Shown here piece by piece: positions 23,374-32,680 of a stretch of DNA of 32,960 bases; positions within the stretch are counted from its first letter, which is position 1, and each line of letters begins with the position of its first letter. A program made the position numbers and the translations under genes. Source of the stretch: Leptotrichia trevisanii DSM 22070 (GTDB taxonomy: Bacteria > Fusobacteriota > Fusobacteriia > Fusobacteriales > Leptotrichiaceae). The notes beneath the pieces were generated by a model, which was not told the origin of the DNA, did not search any database, and saw only the letters and a list, made by a program, of their open reading frames with translations. The stretch is from contig NZ_AXVL01000034.1 in the NCBI RefSeq assembly GCF_000482505.1, positions 1-32,960 on the forward strand. Reading direction: 5' to 3'.

Positions 23374-25086
23374 ATGAGATTATCAAAAGCGTTTTTAAAA
23401 ACATACAAGGAAGCACCGAAAGAAGCTCAAATTGTGAGTCATCAGCTTATGCTTAGGGCTTTTATGATTAAGCAGCTTACGAGAGGAGTTTATACTTATT
23501 TGCCATTTGGATACAGAGTTCTTAAAAAGATAGAAAATATTGCGAGGGAAGAAATGGATAGGGCGGGGGCTCAGGAACTGCTTATGCCTGTACTGCAACC
23601 TGCCTCACTTTGGGAGGAATCTGGACGTTGGTTTGCTTATGGCCCTGAACTTATGAGATTAAAGGACAGAAATGAGAGGGAATTTTCGCTTGGGCCTACT
23701 CACGAGGAAGTTATTACAGATGTTGTAAGAGATTCGATTTCATCATACAAAGAGCTGCCTTTTAACATTTATCAGATTCAGACAAAATTTAGGGATGAAA
23801 TGCGTCCAAGATTCGGGCTTATGCGTGGAAGAGAATTTGTGATGAAGGATGCTTACAGTTTTCATTTGACACAGGAATCGCTTGACGAGGAATATTTGAA
23901 TATGAAAGATACTTATTCGAGAATTTTAGAAAGAATGGGACTTAATTACAGGGCAGTCGAGGCTGATACTGGTTCTATCGGTGGTGATGCTTCGCACGAA
24001 TTTATGGTGCTTGCAGAAAGTGGAGAAGATGATATTTTATACAGCGACTCTTCAGATTATGCGGCAAACGTTGAAAAAGCAACAAGCATTATTGAATTAA
24101 AAGAAAGCAACGAAGAAAAACTTCCAAAAGAATTAGTCGAAACTCCAAATGCAAAAACAATTGAAGAGCTGGCTAATTTCTTGAATATCCCTAAAGAAAA
24201 AACTGTAAAGGCAGTAATGCTGAAGGAAGTTCTTGAAGAGGGTGAAAAGTTTGTGCTAGCCTTAATTCGTGGAGATTTGGATGTAAATCCTATAAAATTA
24301 AAAAATGTAATTGGAGCTTCTACAGAACTTGAAATGATGAGTGAGGAAGAATGCGAAAAATTCGGACTGGTTGCTGGCTATGCAGGTTCCTATGAAAAAA
24401 AAGAAGGCTTATACGTTGTAATTGACGAAACTGTAAAATATGTGAGAAACTTTGTTTTAGGTGCTAATAAACCTGATTATCACTATGTGAACGTAAATCT
24501 TGAAGACTTGGCATACGACTTAGTTGCAGATATCAGAACTGCCAGAGCTGGAGATATTTCCCCTGATGGAAAAGGAGTCCTAAAAATTGCACGTGGAATA
24601 GAAGTTGGACATATTTTCAAACTTGGAGAAAAATATTCAAAAGCCCTAAATGCTACTGTTCTTGATGAAAATGGAAAACAGGCAGTTATGAAAATGGGAT
24701 GTTACGGAATGGGAATGTCAAGAATCATTTCAGCTGCAATCGAACAGAACCACGATGAATACGGTATAATCTGGCCAAAAGCAATAGCCCCTTACCACGT
24801 TGATGTAGTAATCGCCAATATGAAAGATGAAACACAGGTAAATATAGGTGAAAAATTGTATAATGAACTAAATCAAAATAAAATTGAAGCAGTATTAGAC
24901 GACAGAAATGAAAGAGCAGGATTTAAGTTTAAAGATGCCGACTTAATCGGTTTTCCACTAAAAATAGTCGTTGGAAAAGGTGCAGCTGATGGAATTGTGG
25001 AAATAAAGGATAGAAAAACTGGAGAAAGTACAGATGTAAAAGTTGAGGAAGTTTTGAATTTTGTGAATAATTTTATAGCTGAGTAA
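23374..25086 (+). CDS. proS: Prolyl-tRNA synthetase
   Basis: The 570-residue class II synthetase is of the bacterial type. The catalytic core shows RAFMIKQLTRGVYTYLPFGY (about 28-47), motif 2 in FRDEMRPRFGLMRGREF (about 136-152) and motif 3 in GCYGMGMSR (about 438-446). Between motifs 2 and 3, about residues 225-385, lies the inserted editing domain (YbaK-like, with KTVKAVMLKEV and GDLDVNPIKLKN) that hydrolyses Ala-tRNA(Pro). The C-terminal part (about 470-570: YHVDVVIANMKDE, VLDDRNERAGFKFKDADLIG) is the anticodon-binding domain. Length is normal. AGAAGGAGAAAAT precedes the ATG. The next two genes follow closely on the same strand. Confidence 0.97.
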   Translation: MRLSKAFLKTYKEAPKEAQIVSHQLMLRAFMIKQLTRGVYTYLPFGYRVLKKIENIAREEMDRAGAQELLMPVLQPASLWEESGRWFAYGPELMRLKDRNEREFSLGPTHEEVITDVVRDSISSYKELPFNIYQIQTKFRDEMRPRFGLMRGREFVMKDAYSFHLTQESLDEEYLNMKDTYSRILERMGLNYRAVEADTGSIGGDASHEFMVLAESGEDDILYSDSSDYAANVEKATSIIELKESNEEKLPKELVETPNAKTIEELANFLNIPKEKTVKAVMLKEVLEEGEKFVLALIRGDLDVNPIKLKNVIGASTELEMMSEEECEKFGLVAGYAGSYEKKEGLYVVIDETVKYVRNFVLGANKPDYHYVNVNLEDLAYDLVADIRTARAGDISPDGKGVLKIARGIEVGHIFKLGEKYSKALNATVLDENGKQAVMKMGCYGMGMSRIISAAIEQNHDEYGIIWPKAIAPYHVDVVIANMKDETQVNIGEKLYNELNQNKIEAVLDDRNERAGFKFKDADLIGFPLKIVVGKGAADGIVEIKDRKTGESTDVKVEEVLNFVNNFIAE

Positions 25087-25133
25087 AAATCTTTGATATA
25101 GAAATACTTGTTTTAAATAAAGGAGCCGATATT

Positions 25134-26075
25134 GTGTTTAATAGATTAAAAGACTTGTTTAAAAGGAAAATTGAAAAAAGTATTACCGATACTTCCACAG
25201 ATAATAATATAGTAAAATATAAAGTAAATTTGAAGGAAGGTTCTGAATTGGTAAAATGGAAAATTTTGGAAAATAATCCTGGAAATATCGGAGAACTTGA
25301 AGGTTTAGGTGATTCAGCTTTTTTAATTGCCTATGTTTTGTTTGGAATATTACAGAATAAAGGCTTTGATGTTGAAATTTTAAACGACGAAATAGAAAAT
25401 AACAAATGGATATACGTAAAAGATAACGGTTACTATCTTCTCCCTTTGTTAATAAATTTCTATTATGATGAAAATAATGAATTAAAAATGTCAGCTACAA
25501 TTCAAATCCATCATAAAGAAATATTTCCAAATGGTATTTTTGAGTATATTTATCCACAACAGAAAGCTGAAAATGCTATAGACGGACTTTTTGAACTCTT
25601 TGAAACTTGGGTTGATTTAGATTGGCTGACATTATGTGATTGCCTAAAATTTGAAAAATCAGAATATATGAGTATGAGAATTGATTTAGACAAGGAAAAA
25701 ATAAAGTCAAAGCATGTGTTTTACGGGCCTGTTCTTAGTTACCCTAATTTTGATGTAGAAGAGGCAAAATCGAAAGGAATTGATATTGATCCTTACATTG
25801 ATGAGTTTTGTCCTTGCTGCTTGTTCACGAATTCTATGGAAGCCTTTGATGAACAAATTAAAGATACAAACCAAAATTACGCAATAAGACTTTTTGCAAT
25901 GAAAAATCCAGATGGAGAAATTGATGCTGATTGCAGAATTAATGGTGAAGAATATCCGCAAGCTGAGAAGTATTTAAAAAACTATACAAAAACTTGGAAA
26001 AAGTGTGATATTATGAAGTTTAGGAAACAATATGTAATTATTAGAAACGTTGAAAATAGAGAAATTATTAATTAA
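25134..26075 (+). CDS. DUF6348-family protein
   Basis: The 313-residue cytosolic protein starts at a GTG with AAAGGAG eight bases upstream. It shows the pattern I associate with DUF6348: IHHKEIFPNGIFEY (about 124-137), a middle acidic segment, then DEFCPCCLFTNSMEAF (about 223-238), YAIRLFAMKNPDGEIDADCR and a final FRKQYVII. The CPCC cluster could bind a metal or be redox-active, but no activity is known to me. It is 47 bases after proS and 32 bases before the HAD gene, so the three may be co-transcribed; a functional link to translation is not evident. Confidence 0.65.
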   Translation: MFNRLKDLFKRKIEKSITDTSTDNNIVKYKVNLKEGSELVKWKILENNPGNIGELEGLGDSAFLIAYVLFGILQNKGFDVEILNDEIENNKWIYVKDNGYYLLPLLINFYYDENNELKMSATIQIHHKEIFPNGIFEYIYPQQKAENAIDGLFELFETWVDLDWLTLCDCLKFEKSEYMSMRIDLDKEKIKSKHVFYGPVLSYPNFDVEEAKSKGIDIDPYIDEFCPCCLFTNSMEAFDEQIKDTNQNYAIRLFAMKNPDGEIDADCRINGEEYPQAEKYLKNYTKTWKKCDIMKFRKQYVIIRNVENREIIN

Positions 26076-26107
26076 AAGATAGACAAGTAGTCGGAGGTGC
26101 AAACAAA

Positions 26108-26734
26108 ATGGAAAATATAAATTCTAAAAAAATAAAAAATATAGTATTTGATTTAGGAAATGTTTTAATAAAATTTGATAAAGACACGTATTTAGAAGAA
26201 AAATTACCTAAAGAAAAAAGAGAGGCATTTTATGAAAATGTAATTAATACAAAAGAATGGTTGATGCTTGACAGGGGAACTTTGACTTATCCTGAAGCTA
26301 AAAAGATTTTTAAGGAAAAAAGTCGACATTTGTCTACTGAGATTGATAATTTTTTTGATAAGGACTTTTTTGAATTGCTAAAGCCTATTAAAGAAAATAT
26401 CGAACTTCTTTTTAAATTGAAAGATCATTATGAGTACAAATTATACGTACTTTCAAATTTTCATAAGGATTCTTTTGAATATATTTTTAAACACAATGAT
26501 TTTTTCAGACTGTTTGAAGGCTGCCTAGTTTCGTGCTATTTCAAACTTTTAAAGCCAGAAGAAAAAATTTATGACACTCTTCTTTATGAATTTGGCTTGA
26601 TTCCAGAAGAAACATTATTTATTGATGATATGAAGGAAAATATTGAGGCAGCTGAGAAAAAGGGAATTAAAGGACTTTATTTACCAGATTACACTAAATT
26701 AAAAGAAGAATTAAAAAATATTTTGGAAATTTAA
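26108..26734 (+). CDS. HAD-family phosphatase, YihX-like
   Basis: The 208-residue protein has the haloacid-dehalogenase motifs: motif I NIVFDLGNVLIKFD (about 11-24; nucleophile D in FDLGN), motif II in LYVLSNFHKD (Ser about 116), motif III Lys near LLKPEEKIY (about 157) and motif IV LFIDDMKENIEAAEKKGIKG (about 176-195). The 'FDLGNVL' variant of motif I and the short helical cap (about 25-95) are typical of the YihX/sugar-phosphatase group that hydrolyses hexose-1-phosphates and similar small substrates. Exact substrate unknown. TCGGAGGTGCAAACAAA precedes the ATG. A terminator follows at 26744-26797. Confidence 0.85.
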   Translation: MENINSKKIKNIVFDLGNVLIKFDKDTYLEEKLPKEKREAFYENVINTKEWLMLDRGTLTYPEAKKIFKEKSRHLSTEIDNFFDKDFFELLKPIKENIELLFKLKDHYEYKLYVLSNFHKDSFEYIFKHNDFFRLFEGCLVSCYFKLLKPEEKIYDTLLYEFGLIPEETLFIDDMKENIEAAEKKGIKGLYLPDYTKLKEELKNILEI

Positions 26735-26743
26735 TAAAATTTA

Positions 26744-26797
26744 AAAATCAGGAAATTATCTAAAACATTGGATTTGAGTAATTTTCTGATTTTTTAT
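26744..26797 (+). terminator. Terminator after the HAD phosphatase gene
   Basis: AAATCAGGAAATTA and TAATTTTCTGATTT pair over about 13 bases across a 20-base loop and are followed by a T run. It closes the proS-DUF6348-HAD group. Confidence 0.8.
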
Positions 26798-26810
26798 TTC
26801 AAAACTCCTA

Positions 26811-26838
26811 TTGACTTTATGAAAAAATATGTTATAAC
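26811..26838 (+). promoter_or_regulatory. Promoter of gldA
   Basis: TTGACT (26811-26816) and TATAAC (26833-26838) with a 16-base spacer, about 68 bases before the ATG at 26907. Confidence 0.6.
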
Positions 26839-26906
26839 AATATTAATGTAATGATAAAATATTATGAACTTAAAAAATAAATAAATTTTATAGGAGATGA
26901 TTTTTT

Positions 26907-27995
26907 ATGGCAAAAATTATTAATTCACCATCAAAATACATTCAAGGAAGAAATGAAATCACCAACTTGGCAACTTATTACAAGTTACGTGGTAACAGTG
27001 GAGCATATCTGCTAGTAGACAAATTTATTTTTGATAATTTCAAGAATAAAATTGTTGAAAGTTTTGAAAAGGAAGGCATAAACTACCATATTGAAGTTTT
27101 TGGTGGGGAATGCTCTAAAAATGAAATTAACCGAAATATTAATATTTTAAAAGAAAAAAAATGTGATGCAGTATTTGGAATCGGTGGAGGAAAAACTCTT
27201 GATGCAGCAAAAGCAGTGTCTTATTACGAAAACATTCCTGTATTCATCGTTCCAACAATTGCCTCAACAGATGCACCTTGTAGTGCTTTATCAGTAATTT
27301 ACACTCCAAATGGAGAATTTGAAGAATATTTATTCTTAAAGGCAAATCCTGATATGGTAATAATGGACACAGACATAATTGTAAATGCACCCGCAAGACT
27401 TCTTGTAGCTGGAATTGGAGATGCACTTGCCACTTACTATGAAGCCAAAGCCTGTGTTGATTCAAATGCAACTTCAATTGCTGGTGGAGGCATTACAAAA
27501 GCAGCCATTGCAATCGCAGAGTTATGTAAGGATACATTATTTGAAGACGGGTTAAAAGCTAAAATATCAGTGGAAAACAAAGTAGTTACAAAAGCATTGG
27601 AAAATATAATTGAAGCAAATACTTACTTGAGTGGAATTGGATTTGAAAGTGGAGGACTTGCAGCAGCTCATGCTATTCACAACGGACTTACAATTTTGGA
27701 AGAAGGACATCATATGTATCACGGAGAAAAAGTGGCATTTGGAACACTTACACAATTAGTTCTGGAAAATAGATGTCTATGTGAAATCAGAAAAGTTGTG
27801 GAGTTCTGTAAGAGCGTAGGACTTCCAACAACATTAGATGAATTGGGAATGGGTAGTGTTTCTAAAGAAAGACTGTATGAAGTGGCAAAAGCAAGTACAG
27901 CCGAAGGTGAAACAATCCACAATATGCCATTCAAAGTTACTGCTGATGACGTTTTTGCTGCAATATTAGTAGCAAATGAACTTGGTAAAAATTAA
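26907..27995 (+). CDS. gldA: Glycerol dehydrogenase
   Basis: The 362-residue iron/zinc-type alcohol dehydrogenase converts glycerol to dihydroxyacetone with NAD. The N-terminal NAD-binding domain has GIGGGKTLDAAKAV (about 91-104) and VPTIASTDAPCSALSVIY (about 115-132), which is specific for GldA over other group III dehydrogenases. The metal site is formed by Asp in GIGDALATYYEA (about 172), His in AAHAIHNG (about 254) and His in HHMYHGEKVAFG (about 271), matching the spacing of characterised glycerol dehydrogenases. Length is normal. TAGGAGATGA precedes the ATG. Single-gene unit with its own promoter and terminator; it suits anaerobic glycerol use. Confidence 0.95.
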   Translation: MAKIINSPSKYIQGRNEITNLATYYKLRGNSGAYLLVDKFIFDNFKNKIVESFEKEGINYHIEVFGGECSKNEINRNINILKEKKCDAVFGIGGGKTLDAAKAVSYYENIPVFIVPTIASTDAPCSALSVIYTPNGEFEEYLFLKANPDMVIMDTDIIVNAPARLLVAGIGDALATYYEAKACVDSNATSIAGGGITKAAIAIAELCKDTLFEDGLKAKISVENKVVTKALENIIEANTYLSGIGFESGGLAAAHAIHNGLTILEEGHHMYHGEKVAFGTLTQLVLENRCLCEIRKVVEFCKSVGLPTTLDELGMGSVSKERLYEVAKASTAEGETIHNMPFKVTADDVFAAILVANELGKN

Positions 27996-28046
27996 TTTTT
28001 ATAAATTTTTTTTACTCAAATTAATTTAAAATTTTCAAATAATTTT

Positions 28047-28078
28047 GGGAGTGTTGTATTGCACTCCTTATTTTTTTA
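28047..28078 (+). terminator. Terminator of gldA
   Basis: The arms GGAGTG (28048-28053) and CACTCC (28062-28067) enclose TTGTATTG and are followed by TTATTTTTTT. Confidence 0.85.
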
Positions 28079-28087
28079 TAAAATAAT

Positions 28088-28130
28088 AAAAAACTTGGAT
28101 TTCATAAATTTACTACTTTCCAAGTTTTAT
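28088..28130 (-). terminator. Terminator of the SurA-like gene
   Basis: A ten-base perfect stem (AAAACTTGGA at 28090-28099, TCCAAGTTTT at 28119-28128) followed on the minus strand by TTATTATTTT. It lies about 20 bases after the stop of the gene at 28148. Confidence 0.8.
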
Positions 28131-28147
28131 AATTATTTAATTAACAT

Positions 28148-28939
28148 TTATTCAGCTTCAGTATATTCTTTTGCTACTTCTTCAATCTTATATTCTTCTG
28201 AAATTTTGTTTATTAATTTATTTCTTTCTTCGATTGCTCTATTGTTTAACAATGCGTTAGCAATTTGTTGGTATGCACTATTTGGAGTTACATTTCCTAA
28301 TTTTGCTTTTTCATTTTCATAAATTTCAGCAATTTCTTCCTGAGTAACTTTTACATTTTTTCTTACTTCCAAGTCTAAATAATAGTTGATATATACATTA
28401 TCTTTAATAATTTCAATATCATCTTTATTATTTTCTTCAAAGTTTTCTTCTGCCATTTTTTTAGCAATTACTTTACCAACAATTAAAGTTTTTAATACTT
28501 CAGAATTTCCTTTAGAGAATAATACTTCTTCCTTAGAAATTTCTACTTTATCTTCCATTCCTTCAACTAATTTGTTTAATTCTTCAGCTTCCAATGTAGC
28601 AAGTTGTTGATTTAATAAATCTCTTTGGATAATTTCCCTTGCTTCTGAAAATGGAATATTTTGTGCATCAAAGTTTGCTTTGTTGTCAGTGTATAATTTT
28701 GTAACATCATTTTCATTTACAGAAATTTTATCTTCGATTGCTTTTGCAATAAAGAATTTATTTTTTTCATTTTTAAAGAAATATTCAAATTCTTCTTTTT
28801 CTTCGTCATTGAAGTTATATTTTTTAGCTGTTTCTAAAATTGCTTTATTAATTAAAAGTCCTTTTATTTCTTCAGCGTTTAACCCTCTTGCTTTTTCTTC
28901 TTCAGTCAAAGCTAATTTAGTTTCATTTTTTTTAGCCAT
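28148..28939 (-). CDS. SurA/trigger-factor-like helical chaperone without signal peptide
   Basis: The 263-residue protein lacks a signal peptide and starts MAKKNETKLALTEEEKARG, so it should stay in the cytosol. Two halves look alike: residues about 30-135 (KISVNENDVTKLYTDNKANF, then SEAREIIQRDLLNQQLATLE) and about 145-255 (VKVTQEEIAEIYENEKAKLG, then SAYQQIANALLNNRAIEERN). Each has the SurA_N/PrsA chaperone pattern, in which helices carry 'V(s/t).eei..lYe.nk..' and a helix ending in 'A...l...l.....L.....L'. No PPIase (parvulin) domain is present. It may bind unfolded chains or act as a structural homologue. The promoter TTGAAA-17-TAAAAT is at 28991-29019. Confidence 0.6.
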   Translation of the reverse strand: MAKKNETKLALTEEEKARGLNAEEIKGLLINKAILETAKKYNFNDEEKEEFEYFFKNEKNKFFIAKAIEDKISVNENDVTKLYTDNKANFDAQNIPFSEAREIIQRDLLNQQLATLEAEELNKLVEGMEDKVEISKEEVLFSKGNSEVLKTLIVGKVIAKKMAEENFEENNKDDIEIIKDNVYINYYLDLEVRKNVKVTQEEIAEIYENEKAKLGNVTPNSAYQQIANALLNNRAIEERNKLINKISEEYKIEEVAKEYTEAE

Positions 28940-28990
28940 TTCTTCTCCTTATTTTTAATAATTCTTCTTTATTTATTTTTAACCTTTCTT

Positions 28991-29019
28991 ATTTTACACT
29001 ATTTTTAAAAAAATTTCAA
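28991..29019 (-). promoter_or_regulatory. Promoter of the SurA-like gene
   Basis: TTGAAA (29014-29019) and TAAAAT (28991-28996), 17-base spacer, on the minus strand, about 50 bases before the ATG, which also has AAGGAGAAGAA. Confidence 0.65.
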
Positions 29020-29181
29020 GGAATTTTCTCATTTTTCTTATTTTTTAAATATAATTTATAAAATAACAACAATTACCATATCGTTCAATCCCCTTAATTT
29101 ATCGGCTTTGTAGAGATTTTTTTTAATAATTTTAAATTATATTTTTTTCTAAAATTTTAATTTCTATAATCTATTTATAAC

Positions 29182-29922
29182 CTATTTTTTTAACATTCTA
29201 CCCAAAAATTCCTTAGTTCGTTCATGTTTTGGATTTTCAAAAATATTTTCAGGCTTGTCATCTTCCACAATTACACCTTGATCCATAAACACAACTCGAC
29301 TTGAAACATCGTGTGCAAAATCCATTTCGTGCGTTACAACAATCATTGTAAGTCCACTTTTAGCCAAATCCTTCATTACTTTCAAAACTTCTCCAACCAT
29401 TTCAGGATCCAGTGCCGATGTTGGCTCGTCAAACAGTAGAACCTCTGGCTGCATTGCCAATGCTCTTGCTATTGCCACCCGTTGCTTCTGTCCACCCGAA
29501 ATTTGATTTGGCTTTGCGTGAATAAAACGCTCCATTCCTACTTTTGCCAAAAATTCCTTTGCTACTTTTTCAGCTTCTTCCCGTGATTTTTTCAGAACTT
29601 TTATTTGTCCGATTACACAGTTTTCCAGAACACTCAAGTTATTAAACAAATTAAACTGCTGAAATACCATTCCTACTTTTTCCCGCAAATGTACAAGCGA
29701 TACATCACCTGCCATCGCATCTTTTCCATGAATTAAAACTTGTCCACTCGTAGGCTTTTCAAGCAGGTTTATACATCTTAATAATGTTGATTTTCCACTT
29801 CCTGACGAACCGATTATACTTACAACTTCCTTCTCATGAACATCAAAGTTTACATCCTTTAAAACAGTTCTTTTTCCAAAATCTTTTCTAATATTTTTTA
29901 TTTCAATAACTTTTTTTCCCAT
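29182..29922 (-). CDS. Amino-acid ABC transporter ATP-binding protein (GlnQ-like)
   Basis: The 246-residue ATPase has Walker [10 protein letters not shown] (38-46), Q-loop FQQFNLF (87-93), signature SGGQKQR (142-148), Walker [13 protein letters not shown] (161-172) and H-loop VVTHEMDFA. The '[20 protein letters not shown]' stretch is diagnostic of the polar-amino-acid (GlnQ/HisP/ArtP) family. It powers uptake together with the fused binding-protein/permease gene immediately upstream: that gene's TAA overlaps this gene's ATG by one base (TAATG), so the two are translationally coupled. Confidence 0.93.
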   Translation of the reverse strand: MGKKVIEIKNIRKDFGKRTVLKDVNFDVHEKEVVSIIGSSGSGKSTLLRCINLLEKPTSGQVLIHGKDAMAGDVSLVHLREKVGMVFQQFNLFNNLSVLENCVIGQIKVLKKSREEAEKVAKEFLAKVGMERFIHAKPNQISGGQKQRVAIARALAMQPEVLLFDEPTSALDPEMVGEVLKVMKDLAKSGLTMIVVTHEMDFAHDVSSRVVFMDQGVIVEDDKPENIFENPKHERTKEFLGRMLKK

Positions 29923-31487
29923 TATCTCTCCTCCCCATTAACATCATCCAAAATTTCAAAATGTTGAGGCCCGTCAATTCTTTTTTCAATTTGTTTTAAA
30001 ATTAATGATAACGTAAACGTTAAGAAGAAATAAATCACACTTGTTATAATAAACACTTCATAATAACGTGAATAAGTTCCCGCAACCGAATTTGAAATAA
30101 AGAACAGCTCAGTAACACTTATTACATTTAATACAGATGTATCTTTAATATTTACAATAAGCTCATTTCCAATCATTGGTAAAATATTTCTAAACATCTG
30201 CGGAAAAATAATACTTTGCATCAGCTGAAAATTCGTCATTCCAATAGCTTTTGCCGCTTCAAACTGTCCACTATCAATCGAATCAATCCCTCCACGGATA
30301 ATTTCACTCATATATGCACCCGTATTTATTGATACAATAAACAATGCGGCTACCAGTGGAGATAAGTTCAAATGAAATACTTGAGAAAGTCCATAATAGA
30401 TTACCATTGATTGTACAATCATCGGAGTTCCTCTAAATACTGCAATATATATTGAAGAAAGCCAGTTTAAAACTTTTAATCCATTTTTTTTATATTTATG
30501 AGCTTGCCCATCGATTTCTGCTTCCGAATATCTCAATAATGCAACCATTAATCCAATGAAAAAACCTACTACTGTACCTGTAATTGAAATATACAGTGTT
30601 GAAACTGTACCTTTCACAAATGTCATCCAGTTATTTTGAATAAAAAATGCTACCCATCCAAAAAACGAACGTGAAGCTTCATTTGGCTGATTTTGTATAG
30701 CCTTTTCCATAATACGTTGCCGCACTTTAGGCGTTAAATCTTCATCTAATATTTTATTAATTTGTTCCTCCAACTCTGTATTTCCCAATTTCATTCCAAC
30801 AGCCACATTCACTTCTTCTGTATCATATTTAAATCCTGTATTCTTATCAAATGAAATGAATTTTAAATTAGGATTTGAAAACTGAGCTGCCATAGCTCCA
30901 GGTCTTTCTGATATATACCCGTCTATTTTCCCAGAATTTAATGCAACTATCATAGCTGGGAAACTTTCCATAGCAGTCTGCTTTTGAACACCTTTCATCT
31001 GATCAATGACATCATAGTGAAGTGTATTTAACTGCCCTGTAATTTTTGCTCCTGTGAAATCATTAATTGATTTGGCGTTTGCATATTTTCCATTTTTTTT
31101 CACGACTACCACTAAATCTGATTCATAATATGGTTTTGAGAATGTTAGGCTTTGTCTTCTTTCAGGTGTTGCAGACATTCCTGCTATAACTAAATCAACT
31201 TTTCCAGAATTCAATGCAGGACCAAGTAATGCATCCCATTTCGTTTTTACAATTACCAGATTTTTATTCAGTTTTTTTGCAATAACTTTGGCTATTTCAA
31301 CGTCATAACCGCCACAATAACCTCCATCCACTTTCACAGCACCATTTTTAGCGTCATTTTGAAACCAGTTGAAAGGAGCATATCCACACTCCATCCCAAC
31401 CTTTATATCATCACTATAGCCTGTTACGAAAGTCGCTAAAAAAACTAATAATATTAATATTTTATTTTTTATTGTACTAAATTTCAT
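29922..31487 (-). CDS. Fused amino-acid substrate-binding protein and ABC permease
   Basis: The 521-residue protein joins two transporter parts in one chain. After a signal segment ([19 protein letters not shown], residues 9-27), residues about 28-270 are a family-3 solute-binding domain: [48 protein letters not shown] and [16 protein letters not shown]. Residues about 285-510 are a HisM/GlnP-type permease with several membrane helices and the EAA-like loop [20 protein letters not shown] (about 413-432), where the ATPase docks. The binding domain is thus tethered to the outside of the pore. The substrate is an amino acid; position behind asd hints at an aspartate-family compound, but that is inference. 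The ATPase gene follows with a one-base overlap. Confidence 0.93.
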   Translation of the reverse strand: MKFSTIKNKILILLVFLATFVTGYSDDIKVGMECGYAPFNWFQNDAKNGAVKVDGGYCGGYDVEIAKVIAKKLNKNLVIVKTKWDALLGPALNSGKVDLVIAGMSATPERRQSLTFSKPYYESDLVVVVKKNGKYANAKSINDFTGAKITGQLNTLHYDVIDQMKGVQKQTAMESFPAMIVALNSGKIDGYISERPGAMAAQFSNPNLKFISFDKNTGFKYDTEEVNVAVGMKLGNTELEEQINKILDEDLTPKVRQRIMEKAIQNQPNEASRSFFGWVAFFIQNNWMTFVKGTVSTLYISITGTVVGFFIGLMVALLRYSEAEIDGQAHKYKKNGLKVLNWLSSIYIAVFRGTPMIVQSMVIYYGLSQVFHLNLSPLVAALFIVSINTGAYMSEIIRGGIDSIDSGQFEAAKAIGMTNFQLMQSIIFPQMFRNILPMIGNELIVNIKDTSVLNVISVTELFFISNSVAGTYSRYYEVFIITSVIYFFLTFTLSLILKQIEKRIDGPQHFEILDDVNGEER

Positions 31488-31493
31488 ATTTTA

Positions 31494-32492
31494 CTATAAT
31501 GCTCCTTTTTTTATTAAAGTTTCAGCAATTTGAATTGTGTTTGTTGCCGCACCTTTTCTTATGTTATCTGCTACAACCCATAAATTTAGAGCATTATCAG
31601 CCGAAAAGTCTTTTCTGATTCTTCCAACATAAACTTCATCAGTATCCTGAGCATTTATAGGCATAGGATAAATGTTATTCTTACCGTCATTTTGCACTAT
31701 AATTCCTTCTTTTTCCTCAAATGCACGAATTACATCTTCCAATTCAAAAGGTTTTTCCAATTCTACGTTTACAGATACTGCATGCCCATATCTAACCGGC
31801 ACTCTTACACAAGTCGCTGTTACCTTTAAATCTGGCAAGTTTAATATTTTTCTAGTTTCGTTAATCATTTTTTCTTCTTCTTTTGTATACCCGTTATCCA
31901 AGAATACATCAATGTGTGGCAATGCGTTAAACGCTATTTGATGTGGATACCCTTTTGATGGCTCCCCTTTCAAATTAGCTTCCAAATCATCAATTCCTCT
32001 CTGTCCAGAACCCGCCACAGCCTGATAAGTTGAGTAAATCACTCTCTTTAATCCATATTTTTCCTGCAATACTTTTAATACAGGCATAACTTGGATTGTA
32101 GAACAGTTTGGATTTGCAATAATCCCTGGATGATTTTCCAGTGCCTCAGGATTTGCTTCAGGAACTATTAACGGAATATTTTTATCCATTCTCCAAGCAC
32201 TGCTGTTATCTATTACAACTGCACCTTTTGCCTTGAATTTCGGTGCATATTCAAGCGATACTCCTCCTCCTGCTGAAAATAAAGCCACATCAATATCATC
32301 TGCTATTGTATCATCCTTTAATGCCATAACAGTATATTCCGTTCCATTAAACTCAATTTTTTTCCCTGCCGAATTTGGTGAAGCATATAGATATAACTTC
32401 TCTACTGGAAAATTTCTTTCTTTTAACACTTTTAAAAATGTTCTTCCAACAAGTCCAGTCGCTCCAATAATTGCCACTTTGTAATTTTTCAT
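31494..32492 (-). CDS. asd: Aspartate-semialdehyde dehydrogenase
   Basis: The 332-residue enzyme reduces aspartyl phosphate to aspartate semialdehyde with NADPH, the branch point to lysine/diaminopimelate, threonine and methionine. It has the nucleotide-binding IGATGLVGRTFLKVL (about 9-23), the active-site Cys in NPNCSTIQ (about 127-134), YQAVAGSGQRGIDDL and the catalytic His in RYGHAVSVNVE (about 240). Length and order are normal for the bacterial (non-E. coli) branch. GGAGGAAGAGACA precedes the ATG. The transporter gene starts seven bases after the stop, so all three form one operon. Confidence 0.96.
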   Translation of the reverse strand: MKNYKVAIIGATGLVGRTFLKVLKERNFPVEKLYLYASPNSAGKKIEFNGTEYTVMALKDDTIADDIDVALFSAGGGVSLEYAPKFKAKGAVVIDNSSAWRMDKNIPLIVPEANPEALENHPGIIANPNCSTIQVMPVLKVLQEKYGLKRVIYSTYQAVAGSGQRGIDDLEANLKGEPSKGYPHQIAFNALPHIDVFLDNGYTKEEEKMINETRKILNLPDLKVTATCVRVPVRYGHAVSVNVELEKPFELEDVIRAFEEKEGIIVQNDGKNNIYPMPINAQDTDEVYVGRIRKDFSADNALNLWVVADNIRKGAATNTIQIAETLIKKGAL

Positions 32493-32585
32493 TGTCTCTT
32501 CCTCCTAAAAAACTTTTTTGATTAAGGTTTATCTACTAAGACTTAATTATTTTTATCACTAAATTACCCTAAATCTAATGTATAT

Positions 32586-32614
32586 ATAATACACTATTCT
32601 CATCTCTTTTTCAA
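32586..32614 (-). promoter_or_regulatory. Promoter of the asd-transporter operon
   Basis: TTGAAA (32609-32614) and TATTAT (32586-32591), 17-base spacer, on the minus strand. The leader is about 90 nt, too short for a lysine riboswitch. Confidence 0.7.
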
Positions 32615-32638
32615 TATAAAAATACAATAAATAAAAAA

Positions 32639-32667
32639 AGCCGAATAGAAATTCGGCTGATTTTTTT
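32639..32667 (+). terminator. Hairpin terminator in front of the IS91-type transposase
   Basis: A perfect stem (AGCCGAAT at 32639-32646, ATTCGGCT at 32651-32658) with an AGAA loop is followed by GATTTTTTT. It lies just before the transposase -10 and ATG and would stop transcripts entering the element from outside; it may also belong to the element end. Confidence 0.75.
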
Positions 32668-32668
32668 G

Positions 32669-32674
32669 TATAAT
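32669..32674 (+). promoter_or_regulatory. -10 box of the IS91-type transposase
   Basis: A perfect TATAAT ends only six bases before the ATG at 32681, so transcription should start at or next to the start codon (leaderless mRNA). No clear -35 is visible. Confidence 0.45.
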
Positions 32675-32680
32675 ATATTT

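Noticed and set aside
32493-32585. Lysine riboswitch upstream of asd
   Set aside because: The leader from the predicted promoter is only about 90 nt and shows none of the conserved lysine-aptamer core; a lysine riboswitch needs about 170 nt or more.
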